From assembly GCA_021404785.1 (NCBI GenBank), contig QWHH01000011.1, positions 1-64,000 of the forward strand: a stretch of 64,000 nt of DNA. Direction: 5' to 3'. Below are positions 30,045-39,200 of the stretch, piece by piece. The notes beneath the pieces are model-generated. The model saw only the letters and a program-made list of their open reading frames with translations, ran no database searches and was not told the DNA's origin. The DNA comes from Lysobacterales bacterium PRO7. GTDB taxonomy: Bacteria > Pseudomonadota > Gammaproteobacteria > Xanthomonadales > Rhodanobacteraceae. Both the position numbers and the translations under genes were made by a program. The stretch's first letter is position 1; each line of letters starts with the position of its first letter.

Positions 30045-30469
30045 TACCAGTCTTCCCCGGAATCGGCGGGTGACAGCGGCACGCGTGCGCGCTGACGCAA
30101 GATGCGCAGCACAACGAACGCGCCGAGCGCGAGAAACGCGAACGGGCCGAACCACAGCAACCAGGTGCCGGCGTGCAGCGGCGGATCGTAGAGTACGAAA
30201 TCGTTGTAACGCGACACCAGGTACTGCTTGATCTGGTCGTCGCTCTTGCCCGACTGCATCATCTCGAAGACCTGGCGGCGCAAGTCTTTCGCAAGATCGG
30301 CGTCGGAGTCGGCCAGATCCTGGTTCTGACAGACCAGGCAACGCAGTTGGCGCGTCAGGTTCTGGAAGCGCACTTCCTCGGCGCGATCCTTGAATGGCAG
30401 CGGATCGATGGCGAATGCCGCGTGCATGCCGATGAACAAGACGGCGACGACCAGCGCGATGCGCTTCAT
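30044..30469 (-). CDS. ccmH: Cytochrome c maturation thiol protein CcmH
   Basis: The 141-residue protein has a signal peptide (1-20) and the redox motif RCLVCQNQ, which reduces apocytochrome cysteines before heme attachment. One C-terminal membrane helix (about 103-125) anchors it. Its stop shares one base with the ccmI start, and its start overlaps the ccmG end by 4 bases. Confidence 0.94.
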   Translation of the reverse strand: MKRIALVVAVLFIGMHAAFAIDPLPFKDRAEEVRFQNLTRQLRCLVCQNQDLADSDADLAKDLRRQVFEMMQSGKSDDQIKQYLVSRYNDFVLYDPPLHAGTWLLWFGPFAFLALGAFVVLRILRQRARVPLSPADSGEDW

Positions 30470-31008
30470 GGTGCCTCCTTGCCGAGTTTCGCAATGGCGG
30501 GCTTGAGTTCGCGCGCGATGATGTCGGGCGTCAGGTTGCCGATGTGCTTGTAGCGGATCACGCCCTGCGCATCGACGAGATAGGTTTCCGGTGCGCCGTA
30601 GACGCCGAAGTCGATGCCGGCCTTGCCGTTTTCGTCAACGATGATGGTGTCGTAAGGGTTGCCGAATTGCGCGAGCCAGCGCTTGGCCGTATCGGGGTCG
30701 TCCTTCCAGTCCATGCCGATCAGCGGAACGCCGAGTTTCTTTGCGTACGCCATCAGCACCGGATGTTCGTCCTGGCAGGTCACGCACCAGCTGCCGAACA
30801 CGTTGAGCAGCCAGGGCTTGCCGAGCAAGTCCCGGCGCGCGACGGTTTTTGTCGGCTCGTACAAGAGTGGAAGATTGAATTCCGGCGCCGGTTTGTCGAT
30901 CAGCGGACTCGGCACCCAGTTCATGTCGTGCGAACGGTTCCAGTGGATGCCGAACGCGAGCAGGGCGACGATCAGGGCGAAACCGATGAACGGCAGCAGC
31001 CGGTTCAT
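30466..31008 (-). CDS. ccmG: Thiol:disulfide interchange protein CcmG/DsbE
   Basis: The 180-residue periplasmic thioredoxin-fold protein has a membrane anchor (about 5-22) and active site WCVTC in the context FGSWCVTCQDEHPVL. A GVYGAPETYLVD strand carries the cis-proline. It keeps cytochrome c cysteines reduced. Overlaps of 4 bases with both neighbours indicate one transcript. Confidence 0.94.
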   Translation of the reverse strand: MNRLLPFIGFALIVALLAFGIHWNRSHDMNWVPSPLIDKPAPEFNLPLLYEPTKTVARRDLLGKPWLLNVFGSWCVTCQDEHPVLMAYAKKLGVPLIGMDWKDDPDTAKRWLAQFGNPYDTIIVDENGKAGIDFGVYGAPETYLVDAQGVIRYKHIGNLTPDIIARELKPAIAKLGKEAP

Positions 31009-32972
31009 GCCGTGGCCTGCGCCGGAGCAGCAGCGATCGACGCGGGCTCATCGGTGACGATGCGTTTGCCGCGGAAGCGGCGATCGGCCGCCGCGGTCAG
31101 GCCGCCGGCGAGCATGAACAGTCCGCCGAACCAGATCCAGCGCACGAAGGGTTTGACGTAGATGCGCACGGCCCAGGCGTCATTGCCGAGCGGATCTCCG
31201 AGCGCGACGTAGATGTCGCGGAACACACCGCCCTGGATCGCCGCGACCGATTGCATCTGCTGGCCACTGTATTGCCGCTTTTGCGGATGCAGCGTGGTGA
31301 TGAGGCGTGTACCGTCGCGCACTTCAACCGTACCCTGGTCGGCAAGGTAATTCGGACCCTGCACACGGGTTACGCCGGTGAAGCGGAAATCGAGCCCCGC
31401 CGCCTGTTGCGACTGGTTCGGTGCGAAACTCAGGTCGCGTTCGACGCTGGTTGCGCCGGTGATCAGCACGCCGGCAAGGAACACGGCAAGGCCGAAATGC
31501 GCGAGGATCATGCCAAGCATTTCCGGCGTGTAGCGGTGGCCGGCGGGTGCTTCGCGCCAGCGCTTGAGCGCATACGCGACGATGCCTGCACCAACCCAGA
31601 ACGTCGCGGCCACGCCGACGATCGCGTGCAGCGGTGCATGCAGGAAAACCAGTTTCGCCGCGAGCGCCGCTACGATGACGAGAATCAATGCCGGGCGCAA
31701 ACTGCGCAGTGCGCCGCGCCAATCCGCGACGCCCCAGCGGAAGAACGGCCCGAAGGGGATCAGCAATACGACGGGGAGCATCAGCAGCGGGAACACGAAT
31801 CCGAAGTAGGGTGGTCCGACCGAAATGCGGCCGATGCCGAGCATGTCGCCGATGATGGGATACAAAGTGCCGAGCAGCACCATAGCCGCCGCACACACGA
31901 ACATCAGGTTATTGACCAGCAGCAAGGTCTCGCGCGAGAGCAGGCGGAAAGGTTTTCCACCGGCAACTTTCGGCGCGCGCAGTGCGTACAGCAACAGCGA
32001 GGTCCCGACCACGATGCCGAGGAAGACCAGGATGAAGATGCCGCGGCGCGGATCGGACGCGAACGCATGCACGCTGGTGATCACGCCCGAGCGCACGAGG
32101 AAGGTGCCGAGCAGGGACAGCGAAAACGTGAAGATCGACAACAGGATCGTCCAGGCGCGGAACGAGCCGCGTTTTTCCGTCACCGCCTGCGAATGGATCA
32201 GCGCGGTGCCGACCAGCCACGGCATGAACGAGGCGTTCTCGACCGGATCCCAGAACCACCAGCCGCCCCAGCCGAGTACGTAGTAGGCCCACCACGATCC
32301 GAGCGTGATGCCAAGCGTGAGGAACGCCCACGCCACATTTGTCCACGGTCGCGCCCAGCGCGCCCACGCGCCATCGGTTACACCGCCGAGCAATGCCGCA
32401 ATCGCGAACGCGAACGCGACCGAGAATCCGACGTAGCCGGTGTACAGCATCGGCGGATGCACGATAAGGCCAGGGTCCTGCAAAATCGGATTCAGGTCGT
32501 TGCCATCGGGCAACGCCGGCAGGTGGCGCAGGAACGGATTCGAGGTGAGGAGCGTAAACAGCAGGAAGCCCAGGCTGATCGCGCCGAGCACCCCGAGCAC
32601 GCGCGCCATCAGCGCGTCGGGCAGGTGGCGGGTGAATGCGGCAACGGCGACGGTCCAGATGTTGAGTATCAGTATCCACAACAGCAGCGAGCCTTCGTGC
32701 GCGCCCCATACGGCGGGGAAGCGGTAGTACCACGGCAGGCTCAGGTTGGAATTCTGCGCGACGTAGGCGACCGAAAAATCCTGGCTCACGAAGGCCCAGG
32801 TCAGGATCGCGAACGCGAGTACGACAAACACGAATTGCCCGGCGGCGGCCGGCCGCGCGATTCCCATCAAAGTGCCGTTGTTGCGCCAGGCGCCGTAAAT
32901 CGGCAGCGTGCACTGCACGGCGGCCAGCAGCAAGGCGAGGACGAGGGCGAATTGGCCGAGTTCGGGAAACAT
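31005..32972 (-). CDS. ccmF: Heme lyase subunit CcmF
   Basis: The 655-residue membrane protein, with 14 or so helices, attaches heme to cytochrome c with CcmH. The tryptophan-rich heme-handling motif is in GWGGWWFWDPVENASFMPW. Further family landmarks are PPMLYTGYVGF and HEGSLLLW. Normal length for the family. An 84-base gap separates it from the HiPIP gene upstream. Confidence 0.95.
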   Translation of the reverse strand: MFPELGQFALVLALLLAAVQCTLPIYGAWRNNGTLMGIARPAAAGQFVFVVLAFAILTWAFVSQDFSVAYVAQNSNLSLPWYYRFPAVWGAHEGSLLLWILILNIWTVAVAAFTRHLPDALMARVLGVLGAISLGFLLFTLLTSNPFLRHLPALPDGNDLNPILQDPGLIVHPPMLYTGYVGFSVAFAFAIAALLGGVTDGAWARWARPWTNVAWAFLTLGITLGSWWAYYVLGWGGWWFWDPVENASFMPWLVGTALIHSQAVTEKRGSFRAWTILLSIFTFSLSLLGTFLVRSGVITSVHAFASDPRRGIFILVFLGIVVGTSLLLYALRAPKVAGGKPFRLLSRETLLLVNNLMFVCAAAMVLLGTLYPIIGDMLGIGRISVGPPYFGFVFPLLMLPVVLLIPFGPFFRWGVADWRGALRSLRPALILVIVAALAAKLVFLHAPLHAIVGVAATFWVGAGIVAYALKRWREAPAGHRYTPEMLGMILAHFGLAVFLAGVLITGATSVERDLSFAPNQSQQAAGLDFRFTGVTRVQGPNYLADQGTVEVRDGTRLITTLHPQKRQYSGQQMQSVAAIQGGVFRDIYVALGDPLGNDAWAVRIYVKPFVRWIWFGGLFMLAGGLTAAADRRFRGKRIVTDEPASIAAAPAQATA

Positions 32973-33056
32973 CAGGTAAACGAGCGCAGCGCACTACCGG
33001 CTTGGCAAGCAAGCCGATAGGTTACGCGAGACGAACGAGGATTGCGACGAGAAGCT

Positions 33057-33404
33057 TCAGGCTTTCTTCGCGTAACCGGCGCACCAGCCGTCGCGATGCA
33101 CGGATTTGCCCGGGAACAACTGGCACGGGCCCCAGGCGTCGTTGGCTCCACCCTGGAAGAAGTTGCAGTTGTGGCAGGCTTCGCCGGCTTTCCACGTCGG
33201 CGCGGCCGCCTTGTCGACCTTGGTGGCGTCGTCGTTGTAGTGCAGCGCCTGTGCGGTCGGATCCGACGCGGTCAGGTGCGGAAGTTCTGCGGCTCGTGCC
33301 TCGCGCGGCAGCGCGCTGGCGATGGCGGCGGCGCCGATCGCGCTGCCGGCAATGGCGAAGAAGCGGCGGCGGCTGGAATTGGTGGAATCGGATTCGTGCG
33401 ACAT
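33057..33404 (-). CDS. High-potential iron-sulfur protein (HiPIP)
   Basis: The 115-residue periplasmic electron carrier has a Tat signal (SRRRFFAIAG) and cysteines in CHNC-x13-C-x13-C, the HiPIP cluster-binding pattern for one [4Fe-4S]. HiPIP passes electrons between membrane complexes and oxidases or reaction centres. ATG 33404 has an AGGAG ribosome site. Its position between ccmE and ccmF, inside a cytochrome c maturation operon, is unusual; flanking gaps of 79 and 84 bases allow its own promoter. Confidence 0.93.
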   Translation of the reverse strand: MSHESDSTNSSRRRFFAIAGSAIGAAAIASALPREARAAELPHLTASDPTAQALHYNDDATKVDKAAAPTWKAGEACHNCNFFQGGANDAWGPCQLFPGKSVHRDGWCAGYAKKA

Positions 33405-33483
33405 GATCGATCTCCTGTTGATTGAACTGGAAACGATTATAGACCTCTGCCGTGGCGAGTGCGTACGCCAGGCTTGACCTGAA

Positions 33484-33942
33484 TCAATGCGGATTCCCGG
33501 CATGCTGCACCGCTTCAGCCGCTTTTGCCTTCGCGATGGCGTCGGCGACTTCTTTCGGCATGTAGGTCTCGTCGTGCTTGGCCAGCACTTCGCGCGCGCT
33601 GAAATGGCCGTCCTGCATTTGCCCCGTGGCGATGATGCTCTGGCCCTCGCGAAACAGGTCCGGCAGCACGCCGGTGTACTGCACCGGCATTTCGCGGAAG
33701 CGGTCGGTGACGATGAAATCCACGGTCAGCGAGCCGGGCGCGCGCTTGATCGAGTGTTCGAGCACGACGCCGCCAAGTCGGAAACTGGCGCCGTCCGGCG
33801 CCTTGCCGGCGAGCACTTCGCTGGGCGAGAACAGGTAACTCATGTTGCGGCTGAGCGCGAGCACGGTCAGCGCCGCGGCGATGCCGATGGCGGCAAGTAT
33901 CAGGCTAACCGCGATCAGGCGGCGCTTGCGGGTGGGAGTCAT
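33484..33942 (-). CDS. ccmE: Heme chaperone CcmE
   Basis: The 152-residue membrane-anchored protein binds heme covalently through the histidine of HDETY (HxxxY) in KHDETYMPKE and delivers it to CcmF. The N-terminal membrane helix is at about 9-30, followed by the beta-barrel domain. The start overlaps the ccmD stop by four bases (ATGA). Confidence 0.94.
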   Translation of the reverse strand: MTPTRKRRLIAVSLILAAIGIAAALTVLALSRNMSYLFSPSEVLAGKAPDGASFRLGGVVLEHSIKRAPGSLTVDFIVTDRFREMPVQYTGVLPDLFREGQSIIATGQMQDGHFSAREVLAKHDETYMPKEVADAIAKAKAAEAVQHAGNPH

Positions 33943-34109
33943 GGCGATTTTCTCGATGCGGCGCGGCGTGCGCGTGCGGCGATGTCGCGCAGGATGCGGC
34001 GGCGTGCAAACACGGGGGCGATGGCATCCGCGAACAGCACGATGGCGAATACGGCATAGGCCGGCCAGACGTAGGCGGCATAACCGTGCATGGCAAGGAA
34101 ATCAGTCAT
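33939..34109 (-). CDS. ccmD: Heme export accessory protein CcmD
   Basis: The short gene encodes 56 residues: MTDFLAMHGYAAYVWPAYAV, then one membrane helix and a basic cytoplasmic tail (ARRRILRDIAARARRAASRK). Size, single helix and the AYVW start fit CcmD, which releases heme-loaded CcmE from CcmABC. It overlaps ccmC by 8 bases at its start and ccmE by 4 at its end. Confidence 0.9.
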   Translation of the reverse strand: MTDFLAMHGYAAYVWPAYAVFAIVLFADAIAPVFARRRILRDIAARARRAASRKSP

Positions 34110-34863
34110 GGGATGTTTCCGTCACTGGCAGCAATGCGCGCACCCATTCCTTGCCCGACTCGAGCTCGAGCAGGGCGACACGCGCGCGCGCAAACAGGCT
34201 GGCGAAAAAATACATGTGGGTTGCGATCGCGAGCGTCAGCAGCGGCCACAGCATGCTCGGTGCGATCTTCGAAGGGCCAATAAGACTGACGGTCTGGCCC
34301 TGGTGCAGCGTGTTCCACCAGATCACCGAGTAATGCACGATCGGCAGGTTGACGACGCCAATCAAGGCGAGAAACGCGGCGGCGCGCGCGGCCTGACGGC
34401 GATCCTCGATCGCGTGGTACAGGCCGATCACGCCGAAGTACAGGAACAGCAGCACGAGTTCCGACGTCAGGCGTGCGTCCCAGGTCCACCACGTGCCCCA
34501 GGTCGGCTTGCCCCACAACGAACCGGTGACCAGCGTTATGAAAGTGAAAGCGGCTCCGATTGGCGCGCTCGCCATGGCGAGTGTTTCCGACAATTTGATC
34601 CGCCACACCAAAGCAATGAATCCGTTCACGGCCATGAACAGATAGGCGAACAGGCCCATCCACGCGCAGGGCACGTGCACGTACATGATGCGGAACGAAT
34701 CGCCTTGCTGATAGTCGGCGGGCGCCGTGAACAGTGCGCCGTAGAAACCGAATGCCGCGGCTACGAGCGCGATCCCATACAGCCAGGGGATCCAGCGTCC
34801 GGCGAAGCTATAGAAATAGGGCGGCGAGCCGAGCTTGTGGAACCAGAGGACGAGGGGATTCAT
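34102..34863 (-). CDS. ccmC: Heme transporter subunit CcmC
   Basis: The 253-residue six-helix protein loads heme onto CcmE. The tryptophan motif is WGTWWTWDARLTSELVL, with histidines in YVHVPCAWMG and IVHYSVIWWN on either side. It forms the CcmABC complex with the two genes upstream. The gap to ccmB is one base. Confidence 0.95.
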   Translation of the reverse strand: MNPLVLWFHKLGSPPYFYSFAGRWIPWLYGIALVAAAFGFYGALFTAPADYQQGDSFRIMYVHVPCAWMGLFAYLFMAVNGFIALVWRIKLSETLAMASAPIGAAFTFITLVTGSLWGKPTWGTWWTWDARLTSELVLLFLYFGVIGLYHAIEDRRQAARAAAFLALIGVVNLPIVHYSVIWWNTLHQGQTVSLIGPSKIAPSMLWPLLTLAIATHMYFFASLFARARVALLELESGKEWVRALLPVTETSHD

Positions 34864-34864
34864 T

Positions 34865-35548
34865 TCAACTCAACGAGATTTTCAATGCCGCCGCGGCCGC
34901 AAGCGGCGCAATGATGATCGACAATACCAGCCACGCGGCGAGCCACAACAGCGGTGCGGAATAGGCGAATCCATCCTGGGCTGCGTTGCAGGCGCCGGCG
35001 CCGAAGATCAAGGCCGGCACGATCAGCGGCAGCACGAGCAAGGTCAACAGCATACCAGAGCGGCGCATGCCCACGGTAAGGGCGACGCACACCGCACCGA
35101 TCAGGCTGAGCAAGGGCGTCGCCAGCGCGAGCGCGATCATCAGCACCGGCAAGACCTGCGACGGCAGTTGCAAGAGTTGCGCGAGCAGGGGTGCGATGAC
35201 GATGAGTGGCAGCGCGGTCGTCAACCAATGAATGAAAATCTTGCAGCCAATCAGCAGTGCGAGCGGATGCGGCGACACGACGAGTTGCTCCAGCGAGCCG
35301 TCTTCCAGGTCGCTGCGGAACAGCGCATCCAGCGACAACAGCATCGCCAGCAGCACGGCGACGAAGATGGTGCCGGCCGCGATGCGCGCGAGCACGGTTG
35401 TCTCCGGCCCGAGTGCGAGCGGAAACAGCGCCACGACGATGATCGCGAACAGCAGCGGATTGAGCGCGTCGCCGCGCCGTCGCCAGACCAGCAGCAAGTC
35501 GCGGCGCAGCAGGGCGATGCAGGCTGACGAGGTGGTTCCGGGTTTCAT
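34865..35548 (-). CDS. ccmB: Heme ABC transporter permease CcmB
   Basis: The 227-residue inner-membrane protein has six hydrophobic helices and the family segment FRSDLEDGSLEQLVVSPHPL. It forms the transporter with CcmA. The start overlaps the ccmA stop by 4 bases. Confidence 0.94.
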   Translation of the reverse strand: MKPGTTSSACIALLRRDLLLVWRRRGDALNPLLFAIIVVALFPLALGPETTVLARIAAGTIFVAVLLAMLLSLDALFRSDLEDGSLEQLVVSPHPLALLIGCKIFIHWLTTALPLIVIAPLLAQLLQLPSQVLPVLMIALALATPLLSLIGAVCVALTVGMRRSGMLLTLLVLPLIVPALIFGAGACNAAQDGFAYSAPLLWLAAWLVLSIIIAPLAAAAALKISLS

Positions 35549-36189
35549 GCCGATGCCTTCAATGCGATCCGTCGCGGAGTACCCGACGTGAAGGCATACG
35601 CGCCATGCGAGGTGATCAGCGCCGCGCCACCCCGCCGCGCGTGATGGTCGAGCAGGCGATTGACCAGGTCGATGCCGCTGCGATCGAGATTCGCATACGG
35701 CTCATCGAGCAGCCACAGGGCGGCCGGCACGAGCAACAGGCGCGCGAGCGCGACGCGTTTGCGTTGTCCGGCCGACAGCGTGCGCAGCGGTGCGTCTTCG
35801 TAACCTTCCAGACCGACGCTGGCGAGCGCCAGGTGCGGCGTGATACCGGGGCGGATGCCGCCCATGCCGGTGGCGAAACGCAGGTTTTCCAGCGCCGACA
35901 ATTCGAGTTTCAGTCCAGGCAAATGCCCGAGCAAGGCGACCTGGTGCGAGAGTTTGGCCAGCGTCAATGGCGCGCCGTGCAACAGCACATCGCCGGATGT
36001 CGGATCAAGCAGGCCGGAGAGCACCTTGAGCAACGTCGTCTTGCCCGAGCCGTTGTCGCCTTCGATCAGCACCGTCTCGCCTGCGTGCAGGGAAAAATCC
36101 AGTGGTCCGAAAATCACCTCGTCGTTGCGCGCGAAGCACAAAGACTGCGCTTGCAGCAAGGCTCGGGGCTCGTCGGCGGATTCGTGCAT
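35545..36189 (-). CDS. ccmA: Heme ABC transporter ATPase CcmA
   Basis: The 214-residue ATPase has Walker A GDNGSGKTT, signature LSAGQRKR, Walker B LWLLDEP and a C-terminal H-loop SHGAY. The LSAGQ form is typical of CcmA. It is the first gene of the minus-strand run, and the protease gene starts divergently 61 bases away. No clear promoter is visible in that gap. Confidence 0.94.
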   Translation of the reverse strand: MHESADEPRALLQAQSLCFARNDEVIFGPLDFSLHAGETVLIEGDNGSGKTTLLKVLSGLLDPTSGDVLLHGAPLTLAKLSHQVALLGHLPGLKLELSALENLRFATGMGGIRPGITPHLALASVGLEGYEDAPLRTLSAGQRKRVALARLLLVPAALWLLDEPYANLDRSGIDLVNRLLDHHARRGGAALITSHGAYAFTSGTPRRIALKASA

Positions 36190-36250
36190 AGGCCGCGCAT
36201 CCTACCTGCACGAGGCAAGGTAGACTAGGGCAAATCGCGTGGAGTCGCCG

Positions 36251-39200
36251 ATGTTCGCCCGAGCCATTGCCCTCATCGCCATTTGTCTTCCTCTGCTGGC
36301 TATTGACGCGCCGGCTGCAGAAGTCCGCCATACGTATATGGTGCGTCTGCAGGGCGAGCCACTGGTCGAGCATGTGCATGCGCGCGTCGTTGCGCAGGAT
36401 CTTGCCGTCGTTGAAGGCGGTGAGAAGCCGGCGATGCGCCGCGAGTTGCGCTCTGCGCTGGCACTAGATTACCTGCAGCAGATCGACGCCCAGCGCACAC
36501 GTGTACTCGATGCGGGTAGTGTGGAACTGGGCCGTGCGCTGGCGCCGCGGGCGGTCTATCGCTACGCAGGCAATGGCATGGCCTTGTCGCTGACCGATGC
36601 GGAAGCTGCACGTCTGGCGACGGTGCCGGGCGTCCTGGGCGTGCGCCGCGAGCGCATCTTGCGACCGATGACCGACGCGGGCCCGGAGTGGATCGGTGCC
36701 GACAAATTATGGAATGCCCAGGTCCCGGGCGTCGCCGCCACGAAGGGTGAAGGTGTAGTGATCGGCATCATCGACACCGGCATCAGCCCCAGCCATCCTT
36801 CGTTTGCCGCAACCGGTCCTGATGGTTATGCGATCGCGAATCCGCGCGGGCATTTCTACGGCTTGTGCGCGAGCGCGCAGGCGACCTGCAACAACAAGCT
36901 GATCGGCATCTACGATTTCACCGACGAGGGCACGAAGGGCATCGACAGCGTCGGCCACGGCACGCATGTCGCCGGCATCGCCGCGGGCAACGGCATGAAC
37001 AACGCGCTTGCGGGCACGACTATTTCGCTTCCGCGTTTCGTATCGGGCGTGGCGCCGCATGCAAACATCATCATGTACAAGGCGTGCAAGTCCGGCAGTT
37101 CCGGCGGCACCTGTCCGGAATCTGCGCTCGTTGGCGCGCTGGACCAGGCCATCGCCGACAACGTGGACGTGATCAATTATTCGATCGGCGGCGATGCGCA
37201 GGACGCGTACCAGATGCTGGCCCAGGGCGGCAATGACGTCTCCGAAATGTTCAACGCGCGCGCGGCGGGTATCGTCGTTGTCGCCGCCGCGGGCAACGAG
37301 GGTCCGGGACCAAACTCCGTGAGCGAACCGGGGAATGCGCCGTGGGTGATCGCCGTGGCGAATGCGACGCACGACCGCCAGTTCGCCAATTCGATCGGGA
37401 ATTTCTCCGGCGCTGCGAATGCGCCATCGAACTTGACCGGCGCCGGTTACACGGCCGGATACGGGCCGGCGGAAATCGTCTATGCCGGCAATTACGGCAA
37501 CGCCCTGTGCGGCACCGGGCCGAGCGATTTTCCGCCGACCGGCAAGAGCAATCCGTTTGCGCCCGGAACGTTCCACGGCCAGATCGTGATCTGCGATCGC
37601 GGCATCTATGCGCGCGTCGAGAAAGGCTACAACGTGCTGCATGCCGGCGCCGGCGGCTATATCCTCGCCAATGCGCAAAGCGACGGCGAGTCCATCGTCA
37701 GCGACGATCATTACCTGCCGGCGGTGCATCTTGGCTACACCGAAGGCGCAGCGCTCAAGGCCTGGGTTGCGGCAGCCGGCAGCCATCAGGGCACGATCAG
37801 CGGCGTCACCGCCCTGTTGCAAGCCAGCCTCGGCGACATTCTCAATTCGAGCAGCTCGCGCGGACCGTACGGATTCGGTGGCGGAATACTCAAGCCCGAC
37901 ATCACCGCGCCGGGAACGAACATCCTGTCGTCGGATTACCAATCCAACGGACTCGCATTCATGTCCGGCACGTCGATGGCGTCTCCGAATGTCGCCGGCG
38001 CGGTCGCATTGCTTGTTGCCGCGCATCCGGCCTGGAGTCCGGCGCAAATCGAATCGGCCTTGCTCGGCACTGCGCTCGCCGGCAGTGTGCGCTTGCAGGA
38101 TGGCGTGACGCCGGCCGCGCCGCTGGATGCCGGCGCAGGCCGCGTGCAACCCGCTACTGCCGTCAAGGCAGGACTTTATCTGCCGCTGAGCACCGCGGAT
38201 TTTCGCGCGCAGAATCCCGCACAAGGCGGCGATCCATCCCGTCTCAATCGTCCCGGCATCGAGAGCGAGTCCTGCTTCGGCCAATGCAGTTTCGTGCGCA
38301 CCGTCGCCGACATGTCCGGCGGCGGCACCTGGACGGCGAGCGTGCAGGGCGCAACCGCCAATGCGAAGATCACGGTAATGCCGTCGCAATTCTCCCTCGC
38401 TTCGGGAGCGTCGCAACAGTTGAACATTGCCGTGGACGTCAGCGATCCGCACCTCACCGGAAACTGGTCGAACGCGCGCATCGTCCTGCACAAGACCGGC
38501 GGCGGACAGTCTGCCACCGACTTTGCTCTGTCGCTCGCGGTGTACGCATCGCCGGGCAATGCGCCGGCGTTTCGCGAGTTCACGACAGGCGAGCCATTTT
38601 TCGACACGACGCTAATCGTCTCAGGCCTCGCCGCGTTGCCGCACGCGCAGTTCGCACTGACGGGCCTGGTGCCGGCAACATCGAATTCGATGAGCCTCGG
38701 CGTCGACCCGAAGCCGAGCGATTTGTATACGACGTTCCCGGGAACCGGCAAGCAATTCGTGTTGTTCCCGGCTCTGACTCCATCCGGTTTTTCCTCGCCG
38801 CCGCCGGGAGGACCACAAGGCCGCGTGTTCATCGTCGAGATCGCGGCCTCTACGTCACCTTCGGCAACTTTGTATGCCGGCATCGACAGCAATGGCAGCG
38901 GCCAGCCGGATTCCGCCGAACAGGCGTGCGCGGCGCAGGGGGTTGGCGCGCGCTGCATCGTCGACTTGCGCGACCAACCGGCATCGACGCAGGTTTGGGC
39001 GCTTGTGGACATTCCGTCCGGCAGCACTGGCGCTACTTATACCGTGACGCTGAGCAGCGGTTTGCCGTATACCTCGCCAGGATTCGTCAATCAGGGCAGC
39101 GTCATCCATTACGGTCTCGCCGGCCCCGGCCATGTAGCCAGCGGTGCGAATTTCCCGTTGCGGATGACGCTCGGTTCGGTCACCAATCCCCTGGCGCCCG

